The notes under the pieces are model-generated. The model did not search any database. It was not told the origin of the DNA and saw only the letters and a list, made by a program, of their open reading frames with translations. From assembly GCF_014898815.1 (NCBI RefSeq), contig NW_026515450.1, positions 1-64,000 of the forward strand: a stretch of 64,000 nucleotides of DNA. The letters run 5' to 3'. Below, in pieces: positions 51,173-63,800 of this stretch. The stretch comes from Panonychus citri. Taxonomy: Eukaryota > Arthropoda > Arachnida > Trombidiformes > Tetranychidae. The number at the start of each line of letters is the position of its first letter. Position 1 is the stretch's first letter. Both the position numbers and the translations under genes were made by a program.

Positions 51173-54100
51173 CAGGTAGAGTCTCATTACTCAACTGAAA
51201 CTTTTACCTGAACATATTTATATAGTTAACACTTAACTTTTGTAGCAAATATCATTTATTGTTCAAAGATGATGATGATGATGATGATAAAGTAACATTT
51301 AACTATCACCTTATAGGTGAAGATGATTAGGATGATAAAGGTGATGATCATATATTTAACCATCAAAAAAAAGATGACTTCAACTTTAATCACAATCAGA
51401 TTAACCTTAACTCAACCTTTTCTTACCATCATCATCATCATTATAATGAAAAAAAAAAAATTTTCCTATTTATATTCATCATATAATCAAAATAAATCAA
51501 TCAATCAAATTGAAAATTATATAAAAATAAAAACATTCAAATAACCAATTGAATTGAATTGAATTATTTTGATTTATTGAAACAAAATTTGAAACAAAAC
51601 TTTTGATTATCTGAAAATTAAAAACTAACGACTTGAAATATATCATTGAAAAACTAAATTAACAATCATCATCATCATCATCATTAGTATCAAAAGTATA
51701 AAGGTAATTCATCCTCATCCTCATCTTCATCAATTGTTAACTATGTGACTACAAATAACTAAGCCAATTGCAATTTAAACATGAATATAACTCACGAATA
51801 ACAATTATAATTGAAAATTCATTGTTAATCACAAGCATCATGCAACATTCACAATCAACTAACTGAATAAAGTGAATGATAAATAATCTAATAGAATTTA
51901 ATTATCACAATTTAGCCGTCAAGTCCTTCAAATTCACGAATCAACCGGAATCGATAACATTGGTCCAGTTAAGGTTTCATTAGCTCTGTGCCTCGCATTG
52001 GTATTTATTTTAGTATATTTCTCCCTTTGGAAGGGAGTTAAAAGTTCTGGAAAGGTGAGTTAATCGTTTTAACTTATTCTGTATTCTGATTAATTGAACT
52101 GATTAATTGATTATTTCCTATCAATTGCCATTCCCAAGGCGGTTTGGATCACCGCTACGATGCCCTATGTGGTTCTTACTGTACTTCTAATACGAGGGAT
52201 TACCCTTGAAGGTTCAGGTGAAGGAATCAAGTATTACCTTTACCCTCAATGGGATAAACTACTTGAACTTCAGGTAAATTGTTATCAGATTAGGTAAAAG
52301 ATTAAACAAAACAATTAACTTAATTGTTTCCTTAACTTCAGGTTTGGATTGATGCAGCTACTCAAATATTTTTCTCACTTGGTCCTGGTTTTGGTGTTTT
52401 ATTAGCCCTGTCAAGTTATAATAAATTTGATAATAATTGCCTCAGGTAAATTACTCGATGCATGTTAATCACTTATTAACTGAATCAAATTAATTGTTCA
52501 CTTTACAATTAGGGATGCGCTTTTTACAAGTGCAGTTAATTGTTTAACCAGTTTCATGGCGGGTTTCGTTATCTTCTCGGTTCTTGGTTACATGGCCAAT
52601 GTAATGAATAAGGATGTTAGTAATGTGGTTGCTCATGGTAAGTTAATCAGCTTTTGTTTTTTTAATTGTTCCAATTATTTTGATTGATGAGAAAGACTGA
52701 AAATCGATTTTCCATGAATCGATTTTTTAAACAAGAAAAATCGATCATATGTATTCGGATTTTTTTCTATCCTTTCATTTTGATTACAATTTAATTTAAT
52801 TGTTGGTTTTTGATCGTTTTTTTTGCTTTTTTTCAAATGGTAACAATTAAGGTCCTGGTTTAGTTTTCATTGTTTATCCTGAGGCAATAGCAACTATGCA
52901 ATACTCACCCTTTTGGGCGGTACTTTTTTTCATTATGCTGATAACTTTAGGTTTAGATAGTACGGTGAGTACAATTTAAGATTTAATTAAGGAGAGAAAA
53001 GTTAATTTCTTGATTTTTTGTGTGTTAATTGTTGATAGTTTGGTGGATTAGAAGCCTTGATTACTGGTATTTGTGATGAATATCCTCAAACAATACGAAA
53101 AAATCGTGAAATATTTGTGGTCATATTGATAACCTTCATTTTTTTAATTGCACTGCCAACAACCACTTATGTAAGTGTAACAATTAATAAATTAACGAAT
53201 CAATTATGTCAACTATTATCAACTTAATTGTGATAAAAAAAAATTTCTCATTTTAGGGTGGTAATTATGTTGTTCAACTATTAGACACTTATGGAGCAAC
53301 TTTCCCATTGTTATTTATTGTTTTCATTGAGTCAGTTGCAATTTGCTGGTTTTATGGTAAATAATCAGTTTAACTTAATTGTAGAAACAATTAACTAATT
53401 GGTTCAATTTTTCCTTTCTCAGGGGCCAATAGATTTTCACTCCAAATTAAAGAGATGCTTGGATATATGCCTGGAATTTTTTGGAGAACCTGTTGGACCT
53501 ACATTAGTCCAATATTTCTTGCCGTAAGTAGAGAAAAATATAAATTAATTAAATTCACAATCAGTTAATTGTGATGATTAAGTTTTGGAATGAAAAAAAA
53601 GACTATTTCTAGAGTCGAGTTACTTGTTCAATAGTAATAATAATTACTATCAATAGATGGCGTTACTATACCTAGACTTTCATTTCTTTCAAATTGAAAC
53701 CAAATCCATTCACAAAAAATGATAGAAATTTTTGAGTAATAATTAGTTGAACATAATTAAAACAAAGAAATTCTATGAATAATGAATGAACTATCGAAGA
53801 GATGAGAGACATAGAAACTGTTTGTGAATAGTTCAAGATAAATTCAATCAAGCACATGGATTTCAATAGCTGGATGAAATTGTTGGTAAACAGTTTTTGT
53901 TGTTATCTAATTTACAAGTTAAACAATTAAAATACTAATCATAGTAATTGTTATAATCAGGGCAACCCCCAAGAGAGAGGGAGAGTGAGTGTATGTGTGA
54001 ATATGTTTGATTAGCGAGAAAGATAACAATAAATATATTAATTATTGTAATCTTTTCTGTTGCATCACAATTAGGTAACTTTATCCTTTGCAATTATTGG

Positions 54101-54507
54101 TTATAAAGACTTGGAGTGGGGTAATTATAAATATCCAGCTTGGTCAATTAGACTTGGTTGGTTAATTACTGGATCATCAGTTTCCTGTGTTCCAATCTAT
54201 GGTATTTATCATCTATATAAACTTGAAGGAACCTTAATGCAGGTAAATAAATATAAAAAGAGCTAAAAATTATTCTGGTTTGTGATATCAATGATTGAGC
54301 TCAATACTTTGGTTATCTTTCCTTATTTTTTTTTCTTTCTCACTTTTTTTTACTCCTTCTAATTTCTAATTTCTTGTTTCTTGTTTCTCTTTGATTTTGA
54401 TGATAACATTTAATTTGGATCAGCGGTTAACTAAATCCATTAAACCAGAGACGACTTGTAACCAATCAGTTGGAACCACCAAGTCCACCAAGGGTCCTGA
54501 GGTGTGA
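48591..54507 (+). CDS. SERT: Sodium-dependent serotonin transporter (SLC6A4 type)
   Basis: Plasma-membrane Na+/Cl- coupled serotonin reuptake carrier. Thirteen exons (48591-49341, 49627-49761, 50644-50863, 51916-52054, 52139-52273, 52342-52445, 52513-52637, 52852-52964, 53039-53170, 53257-53356, 53423-53523, 54075-54242, 54424-54507) join in phase with GT-AG borders to give 768 residues. Landmarks: RETWDKKTEFLL, TM1 F-A-V-D-L-G-N-V-W-R-F-P with the amine-binding Asp at 234, L-A-L-G-Q-Y-Y-R-S-G-C, A-S-Y-Y-N-T-I-I-A-W-A, the extracellular-loop cysteines in L-P-W-T-S-C-N-N-T-W-N-T-P-N-C with a glycosylation site, F-F-S-L-G-P-G-F-G-V-L-L-A, Y-N-K-F-D-N-N-C and I-T-L-G-L-D-S-T-F-G-G-L-E. It matches vertebrate SERT better than dopamine carriers over these parts. 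The cytoplasmic N-terminus is long (about 215 residues before RETW) and low-complexity, with Asp, Gly and His runs. Confidence 0.94.
49570..49611. repeat. (TC)21 microsatellite next to the SERT exon 2 acceptor
   Basis: A 42-base TC run ends 15 bases before the exon 2 acceptor (exon start 49627). It probably serves as the polypyrimidine tract. Confidence 0.95.
49762..50643 (+). other. SERT intron 2
   Basis: AT-rich intron, 882 bases, with a GAT/GAG run near 49920-49955. No exon is seen. It ends GGGATTTCCAG. Confidence 0.7.
50864..51915 (+). other. SERT intron 3
   Basis: AT-rich intron of 1,052 bases with GAT arrays (51141-51172 and about 51270-51290). The first array is flanked by a 7-base inverted repeat, TACCTGT/ACAGGTA (51129-51179). 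Confidence 0.7.
53524..54074 (+). other. SERT intron 11
   Basis: A 551-base intron with no exon. It contains an AGATGGCG word (53655-53662) and a short GA run. Confidence 0.7.
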
Positions 54508-54829
54508 ACATATAAAAGGATCCAACAATTTCATGAAAAAAATACCAAAACCATCATCATCATCATTTCATCATCTCATCATCATCGTATTGTCATGAAA
54601 GAGAAAGATAGAGAGAGATAAAAAAAAACAAAACAGAAAAAGATAGAAAAGAAAGGCACAGCATCAACAATCGAAACAACAGAATGTTAGCAAGAAACAA
54701 AAGAAAGAAAAAAGCAAGAAATGAGTCGAAAAGAAAAGGAAAAAAAAAGATAGAGAAAGAAAGGAAAAGAAAGTTAACAAAACAAGGTCAACACACACAT
54801 AAAGAAACACAGAGGAACCTCTGTCAGAG

Positions 54830-54876
<47 letters not shown>

Positions 54877-55559
54877 AAATAAAAAGGTGTGACAGACAGT
54901 GTGGGGAAAAGGGAGAGAGACAACAGACAGAAAAAAAACAGACAGAGAAAAAAAGAGAAATAGAAAAAAAACTGAGACAAAAACAACACCAAAAGCCAGT
55001 TGGAGAGATAGAGAAAGATGGATAATAATATGGGCGATGTACTCCGGTTAAGCCTTGATAAATGTACTTCTTCAGATGTCTGAAGTATTAAAACGTAAAA
55101 TAACACAGAGCACCTGATGAAGTACAAATAACAAGCTTCCATTTGATTGATTCACAGAGAAAGGGAAGGGGATCGATAGAGAAACAGAAAGCCTTGTTGT
55201 CTTGATGCTGTCGGTGTTGTGGTTAAAGCTGATGATGGTTTGGTGAAAGATGATCTTGGTGTTTGGGAAATGTAGATGTTGATGTAATGGTTTCAATGTT
55301 GTATTATGATTCCTTGAAGAGTGAAAAAACACAAAGAAAAACCAAAAAAGAAAGAAAAAAAAACGATTAATAAAATTCACAAATATTATAAAAACTGATT
55401 ATTGAGAAAAATAATAAGAAATAAATTGTAACTTGTGTATTAAAATGTAAAAAGTGTAAAGAAGTTAATTGAGAAAGGAGAGGAAGAGAGAGTTAAGATT
55501 CATTGATGGTTGGAAAAAATGAATTAGCTAATATATATACACAGAATGAAGGGAGATGT

Positions 55560-55595
<36 letters not shown>

Positions 55596-55762
55596 AAGAA
55601 ATCAATCAACTGTCCATCTAAAATGTAAGTGAATGAAAATTAACAATGAATGTAAGGTAAACTCAAGAAGAACAAAAACAAAACTGGCATTAACCAGTTT
55701 CTTTTGACTCTTTTTCTCTTCTTCTTAAAATGGGCGTCGCCCTTACAGTTCGGGAGCCTTTG
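54508..55762. other. SERT 3' flank, purine-rich
   Basis: Probably the SERT 3' UTR and flank. It is rich in A and GA, with a GA run at 54832-54875, a 15-base palindrome just before it (54817-54831, ACCTCTG/CAGAGGT), and another GA run at 55563-55590. No gene is supported. Confidence 0.5.
54832..54875. repeat. (GA)n microsatellite
   Basis: An uninterrupted GA run of about 44 bases. Confidence 0.96.
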
Positions 55763-55983
55763 TACAGGGTGTTTATCAAGAAAATATCGAAAAGGTGGGT
55801 GGAGGAGAGAAAGAGAAAAAGAAAGAGAAAAATGATCACAATCAACTTAAGCGGTAGTTTTAAATTTCACTGCGTAAAGGGAATCACAAAGAGGAGGAAA
55901 GAAACAAGCTTACTACGCACGGGGAATAATTTATCTTCTTCTCTTTCTCTTTCTGTGTCTTTTCTGTTCCAAGACACCCTGTA
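55763..55983. mobile_element. Probable MITE with TACAGGGTGT terminal inverted repeats
   Basis: The segment starts TACAGGGTGTTTATCAAG and ends with the inverse, AGACACCCTGTA, so the outer ten bases pair perfectly and matching continues weakly inward. Ends of the TACAGGGTG type are common in Tc1/mariner-like DNA elements. The 221-base interior has no transposase ORF and is GA-rich at the start and CT-rich at the end. Target duplication is unclear beyond a possible TA. Confidence 0.5.
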
Positions 55984-58286
55984 TACTATTTTCTCTCTCT
56001 CTCTCTCTCTCTCTTCACCAGCATATCCAGTAAATATTGAAAAACTGCAGACAGACAGACAAACAGACAGACGGGGGAGGAGATAAAAGGCATGGATAGA
56101 GATAGAGAGAGAGAGATGGAGATGAAATAAGAATGAGAAACTGGGGGATAACAAAAAGATGATGAAGATGAAGATGAAGATGATGAAGATGATGATGATG
56201 GGGAAAAAGATAAAAAAAAGCGAAAAAATAAGATGATGATGAAGATGAAATCGTCTTCTTCTCTATCTTTATTTCGCTCTCTCCTCCCTACATCTCTCTC
56301 TCTCTCTTACTTTATCCTTTTTTTATTCATTATTGAGTCATTAACTCTGATCCATGAATCATGGAGATCATAATCATCATTAGCATCATCACCATCATCA
56401 TCATTCAGTAATAATTATAAACGTCATTATTTAATAATGATCAAAGCTAAATTAATTACAATTAATAAATGTAACTCCTCTGTACCAGACTCTCACTTGT
56501 CATTTTTTTTTTACTATGGGAATATGAATAAAAATATCTGTATTTAATCAATGATGACAACAACTTTGATTAAAAAATAAACATCAAAATCCATTCATCA
56601 TGTTACATGTTTGATTATGATATTGTTTTAAAAGGTTATAACATAAGTGATGCGACACAAAAAAAAAGTGATGAAAATATTTTCACTTCTAATCGTTGCT
56701 GTCTTATGTTAACTTATTCAATCTATTTCCATGTATTAATAATTAACCTGAAAATTATTCTAATCAAATCAATAATTGTTATTTGATTCGGATGATAAAG
56801 GAAAACACGTCATCTGAGTGAATGAGTGAGTATGTGTGTGGTTGTGAGTTGATAAACATTCACAATTTATATAAATAAACACATCACACAGAATACACAA
56901 AGTTGGTTATCTCTATGCACTAAAATTACTTACTTGATAAGTTGTACTCGTCACTTTTTCTTGTTTAATTTTGTTCACCTTGTTTTAATCATCGCCATAA
57001 TCAGTATAATGTCAGAATCATTTTCTCCAGGTTACTATGGATGGTGATTATCACTGAGAGAGAGAGAGGGGGAGAGAGAAACGTTGTTACAAAGTAGTTT
57101 TATACTCAAATAGTGATGGTTTTAAGCAGGATGTGTAGTAAGTGTTACAATTAAAATGGTATTTGTTTTATCCAAACATAACAGCTCAAAGTCAACGGTG
57201 GATTGAATTGATTAACCTTTTCTTTTCCTTTCTCTCTCTCCTTTTCTCTCCTACGTATATTTACCTGAACGAAAACTGGATTACACATATTGAACAAATA
57301 GTAACATCAACAAACACACATAAAAAAAAGCTTACACATGGTGATGATGTTTTATATGTTGGTGATAATTTGCTTGTTCTCCAAGAATCAATCAATGGAA
57401 ATGGAAACAGTTTTTTTTTCTTTTCCTTCGAATCAATTTTTCGAACCAAATAACAAAATTGTACAGAACAGATGATCACTTTGGTAATAAATTGGGTAAA
57501 ATTTGTTGTTAATTGTAAACCCAAAATCTGGTTGTTGGGAAAGAAGCCATTTTGTTTTCCTTTGTTGGAAAAAGAAAGATAACAAAAACCAACGTTGGTA
57601 ACACTTATATAAGTAAATACACACAGGAGAACACACAGAGAAAGCAAGAGAGAGAGAGAGAGAGAGAGAGAAACAAAAAGCCCAAAGAGAAGGCCGGCTA
57701 AGAGAAAGAAAAGAAAGAGAAATGAAAGATAGTTGGAAATTGTATGGTTAGAGGCGCTAGAGAGAGAAAGAGAGAGATGCGAAAAACGATTAATGATGTA
57801 CAACTAATGTCGATTGGTACAAATTTGTAGGTAGAAAACACGAAAATACTAATTAATATTTGACTAATGATGAAGGTTTAATTACGATGATTAAAAGAGT
57901 AGGAAGTTTACACAAAGAGAAAGAAAAAGGGAGAGTGAAAAGTAAACACACAGACAGAGAGAGAGAGAGAGAGAGAAGATGAAATCTGATTTAGATAAAA
58001 GGTCAAGAATTTTCTGACATTTCTCGTATCTTCTTCTTTCATCTTTATTGTTATAAATTGAAATGGAAGAAGAAGAACAATTAGACAACAAAAAAGACAA
58101 AAGAAAAGAGAAAAAAATTTGCCTTCGAAAACTCAAACAATACAAAAAAAAAGAAAAGAGAAAAACACAATTCAAAGTTAAAGAAAAAGGGTTAAGGTTA
58201 AAGGAGAGAAAATGTTTTGACCAATGAAGAGAAAGAGAAAAGAGAAAAGAATTAAATTCTAATTAAAAAGAGAAGAGAAAATGTGT
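55984..58286. other. Intergenic with microsatellites
   Basis: (CT)n at about 55988-56014, a GACA run near 56048-56072, GAT/GAA runs (56155-56200), ATC runs (56375-56405), a GA run at about 57647-57670 and a palindrome CCAACGTTGG near 57590. The ORFs here are microsatellite translations. No gene is supported. Confidence 0.5.
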
Positions 58287-58296
58287 CGCCATTTTG
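58287..58296. promoter_or_regulatory. CGCCATTTTG (YY1/Pho-like) motif
   Basis: This is a close match to the YY1/Pleiohomeotic site, whose complement CAAAATGGCG carries the core. It lies in a region with no assigned gene and about 190 bases before a short ORF starting at 58481. It might mark an unrecognised promoter. Confidence 0.3.
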
Positions 58297-60770
58297 ACGA
58301 AAAAAGAAAAAAAAAGTCAAACGAATTCCGGTTAATTCCAGTTTTTCATCTTTTCTTCTTTGTTTTTATTTGATTTTTATTCTAATTATTGATTAACATT
58401 AAATGTTTTTTTCTTTCTTCTTCTAATTGTTTCTCTTTTTCTCTAATTAATATCAAGTCAATTAATCTAAGGAAAAAGAGATGTTCGTTTTTGGAATCTT
58501 GTTAATTGTGAGTTTATCTCTTTTAATTGTTGATCAATTTCTAATTATCTTTTTTTTTATATTTTCTTTTTTTTTCTTTCTCTTTTCCATGTTTACTCAA
58601 GGAGTCATAACATACATACCATTTATATATAAATTACATCAACAACAACAAGAGATTGATCTTTATGGATGAAAGATCTTAAGCTGATTCATTTTGAAGA
58701 TTGGTAAATGTTTCTATAAATATCGGTTGAATATCAAGTTGATATTTGTTTCATCTCTATCATCATCTTCATCACCATTTCACCATCATCATCATCTTTT
58801 ATCTTCATCTTAATCATCCTTCTCAATCGTCTCCAGTTTTAACCTTTACTTTTTGTTGAGGTCAAAGGAGATGAATATGTTTAGTGTATATTGGGTATAA
58901 ACAACAACAACAACAACAATACACCATTTGAAAGCTTTGGTTACACCGGAAATTGACTAATCCATTGAAAGAGAAAACGTCTCCCACATTTTCAAATAGC
59001 TCATTGATATTATCATACTAATCATTATCATCATCATGATTACTGATTCAATAGGAGGATAATATGGAGCCCAATCAGCTAACATTTAACTTCCAATCAA
59101 CCGACGCTTATACATTCTTCATCTCTCACTCACTCACTCATTTCTCTCTCAATATATTACTATTTATATTTCATCAGGCGTTTCAAGGTAACTACCAACA
59201 TCATCACCAATAACAACATCTTTTGTCAATAATATTCTCTTTCTAATCATCCACCTCGACTCTCTCTCTCTCTCTCCATCATCATCATCATTACATTTAT
59301 CAACACAATTATCATTATCTTCATCACCCTTGGCACACCTTTACCATTGTAAATAACTAACCTCTAACCCGGCGATAATTTTCTGGTTCTTACTCTTCTC
59401 TTTTTCTTTTAGCAATTTTCCCCATGGTAACCCAGATGATCTAAGATAATATTTAAAGTGTGTGTGTTTCGGTGTTATCTTCATCATCTATCTGTCAATA
59501 TTTGGAAGAAAAAAACGAGAAGAAAAAGCGAAAAGAAACTTTAAGTTCCTCTGTAAAGAGGAAGAAAGATACAGAATGAGAGAGAGAGAAAATATGACCA
59601 AGAGAGGAAAATATTCTAATGTTAATTATTAACCATTAGAAATGTATATTAACCATACAAGCTCTCATATTGTCTACGCATCATCAACTGGTTTCGTTGG
59701 AATATTTTTCATCATCATCCTTCCTCTTCCTCTTCTTTTTAATCTTATTCACTCTTCTACACCATCATCTTAAAACTCATTCATAACAATTTTCACTCAC
59801 TCATTCAACTTTTTTTTTCTCTTCTTATAAATATAGTAAATCCTTTTGGCCTGTAAAAGATTCATGATGATGCCTACTACTTTTTTTTCTTCATCATCAT
59901 CATCCTCATCATCTCTTTCATGTTTACATGTTACTTGTTGCAGACTATTGCTGTTTTTATCATCCTCATTATGAGTCACACCTTTGGTATCATGCCAATT
60001 CAGAGGATGATGATGGAACAGAAAACTCGCCTTCAGGGGAAAGCCTGAAAAAAAATGAATCTTACAAAAATCATCAATCTGTCTAACAACATCTTCTTTC
60101 ATACATATTTTCTCCTCTTCTTCTACTGATTTCTCATCATAACCATCATCATTATCAGCTTTTCAGCATCATTTGTTCATGAATCAATGAAAAATATTCA
60201 ACAAAAAAATGAATTGAATCAGACTAATGGTTTCTGCTTAACAAATTGTTACTACACCGCCTTTACACTCACACAAACGCACACACACACACACACACAC
60301 ACACACCAGCGTAGTTTCCAGGAAAGTCTCAGGAATCAACATCATCATCATCTTTATTCTTATCATGAACATGATGATAATAATCATCATCATAAACCAT
60401 TACAAAAACTGACATAAAACTATCAGTTAAGGTTATTCAACTATCCAAATTAACTAATAATTCAATTGACTCAGCTTTATGCCTTTCAAATAATAATAAT
60501 ATACTATTATTATACATTGCCCACCAATGTTAATATTATTACCATGTGAATATCAATTAAATTTGTTTTTAAAAACAGATTATAATCATGGTAATAATTA
60601 ATCATACCATTGAGACTTAATCATCATCATCGTCATCATCATCATCATGCTCTTCCTCCTCCTCATCCCTATCATCTTACTAATCATCATAATCTTTTCC
60701 AACCTAAAAATAAAACGACAAGCAAACAGTTTCCAAATCAAATTAATCTGATTGAAATACAGATTAATCA

Positions 60771-60803
<33 letters not shown>

Positions 60804-63800
60804 GTTAATAAACAATTAATCTAATTAATTGTTGATGATTTAATATATAAATAACTCAATAGATACACAATAACATTACATGTAAATATCTTTGGATATT
60901 TAATAATCTATTCAATAGTAGATTATATGTAAATATAATTGTTAATTGAAAACAATTAATGTGACAATTAAAATACATTTAATCAAGTTTAATACAAAAA
61001 AAGCAACAAGAACCAAAAACTAACAAAGACTAACAAACTTTTGAACGAGGGACAATTAACCATTGGTTAAAGTTAACAACAATTAACGTGACTTGATTAA
61101 CTAACTATAAACACTTTTAATCAACTAATTTTTGTTTTGTTTTCTTTTTTTTCCTCTTATCAATTAAAAAGGATTCATCTTAATTGTAAGGTCAGTATTG
61201 AAGATTATTAATGATTATATCAATATAATTATCATCTGAATTAATTCAAATGATAATTAAGACGCGAAAAATTAACTAAATATTATTAATTTTAACTTTT
61301 TTTTTCTTGCTATTCTTTCATTGTTGATTATCATCAAGATCATTAATCTTATTTGCTTGATTGTTTTTCTGTTATAATAGTAAACAGATTTACAAATGAT
61401 TACCTTAGTTAATCAATTAACTAATAGAATTTTTTTTTCTTTAATTACCTGAACATTATTATTAATATTGTCAATGTAACATATTGATTATCATCAATTT
61501 ACTACAATTGTTAATTGTTTAAGTTAATTGTTGGAAACCTTATAACACTTAACGTGTATACTATTTACCTTGAAAATGATTAAGGTTGATGATCAGATAA
61601 TAGTAATTAAAGTTTTGTCAACTTAATTTCTGTTCATTTCTATATAATTTACCTTAATTATAAACTGATTAACTTTGATTACTATCAATTGTAAAATAGT
61701 GTGAGTATGATGATGAGAAGTTAATTTAGTGAAACCAACCAAACAATTAAAAAACAATTGAAATTGTTACAATGTAAAAATATCATTTCTGATGATATGA
61801 TTAAGTTATCACTCCTCTTGTTGATGTGATTATCATCATGATGATTAACTTAATCCACCTCCTAATTAGTGTTTCCATAACCTTAAGTTCATTTGTACTT
61901 TGACAATTTGTGTCAATTTGATTAAAACTAAATTTTAAGTAAACAATTAAGGGCAAATTAAATTGTCTCATTAATTGTTTTCGATCAGTTTTTTTATCAT
62001 TCTTGTTATTTTATTGATCTTTTACCTTTTTCTGTATGATTAGCTGATTTGATTGGTGTTTAATTGTAGCTAATTGCTATTCAATTGCCCTCTACCTTGA
62101 TTACTTTAATCAGCTGCTTATAAGTTGATGATGATTATCACAATTATCATTAAGATATAATCATGAATCTTAATTAAACATTTTTCTTGGTTTTGTTTTT
62201 CTCGTTTTATGATTAATTAACTTTTCATTTTGTTTATTCACCCGCAAGCTTAATTGCGATTGAATTTATATAAATCTAACCCTTTCCATATATCTACTTT
62301 AATTACAATTAAAATAAATCATATTAATATACATGGTTGATTGTTAATTGTTGGTAAATTTTCAATGTTTTGTTTACATCTGCAACAATCAGATTTTTCG
62401 TACTAAACGAAAATTTTACTTAGTTAATTGCTCTTGATTGTAGTTTATTAATTATTATTTTTCTCTCATTTTCTTATAATTCATTATGATTTAATCATAT
62501 TTTTATCATGATTAACCTTTTTTTTTGTTGATTAAATCATGATGATGATAATAATTATGATAAAAACAACAACTCGAAACAAAAGGTTAATCGTTTACAG
62601 TTTAAACTTTTTCAATGAACTTTTTTTCATAGATTAATTTAATTTTCTTGATTAAATGAAATACAATCAAGTACTCAATTGTTGATGATGAGGATGAGGA
62701 TGACGATGATGATGATGATGATGATGGTGATGATTATGATGCAATAAATTAAGTGAACCATGAGAAAAGTAAGAGAGTAAAAAAAAAGTTTCAAACTTTT
62801 TCTCAGAATTGTGATTTAGGTGAAGAAGGAAAAAAGTTCAGATCGATAACCATGTAAAATGATTATCATTTCATTGTCTGGGACATTCATTTGTCTGGAT
62901 GATGATAATGACAGTGATGAAGATGAAGATGAAGATGAAGATGATGATGATGATGATAACACAATAACAATGATGATGATCAAGTAAAAGTCTAGTAACC
63001 TTAAGTTAAGAGTCAATGGACTTTGAGTCCAGAAAAGACTAGAATCTAATTGTGAATTGAATTCTGTCAATTGAATCAAGGATTATGATGATAATCATGA
63101 TGATGATGATGATGATGATGGTGATGGTGATTATCAAAAAGTTATTATCACCATGAAAGATGAGAAAAGAAAAATCCAATCAAAAGTAAACACTGAAATC
63201 CAATGGTAATCATGATGATAACAAAGTTTCCCATTCAATTCAGTGTCATCATCATGATGATTAAGTTAATGATGATAAACAATTTATTTGATTACTTGAA
63301 ATAAAGTCTAGACTGAGTCACAATGTGAAACAAAATGAATTGAATCAAATTGATTGTTTGTAGTTTGCAGTCAATTAAATGATTGTCATGATTATATTTT
63401 GATGGAAAACAATTAAAAATATTACTCACAATCATCTTAATTGTTGATTCATTGAGAGAAAAACATTTTCCTAATTATCGTCTTTACGTTAATTAACCAA
63501 TCAAGTAAGAAAATTTTCTTTTCTCCAACTTTTTTATTCATAGAAAGTTGACAACAATTTAATTCCATTGTTAATTAGTCTCAAATTAACTAAGTTAATA
63601 TCATTTTAATCATCAAAATTAGTGCGTACAATTTAGTTACCATTTTAATTTGAAACAACAATTTAAACTTGAAGATTAAATTAGGTAAATATTAAGACAA
63701 TTTAACATTAACATATGAATGAATATATTAAAAAAAAAGTTAAGGTAACAATTTAATAACAATCAAGAAACAAAAAGGGAAACAAATTAACAATTACTGT

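Noticed and set aside
55177..55292. Short plus-strand frame without repeats in the SERT 3' flank
   Set aside because: Under 40 codons, no start codon in good context, and probably within the 3' UTR.
57261..57803. Minus-strand 180-residue ORF with a hydrophobic Phe/Ser/Leu composition
   Set aside because: Composition follows GA-rich DNA on the plus strand; no family motif and no codon-level constraint visible.
59797..60102. Minus-strand 101-residue ORF with mixed composition
   Set aside because: Contains an ATC-derived acidic run, has no recognisable motif, and no splice or promoter signals support it.
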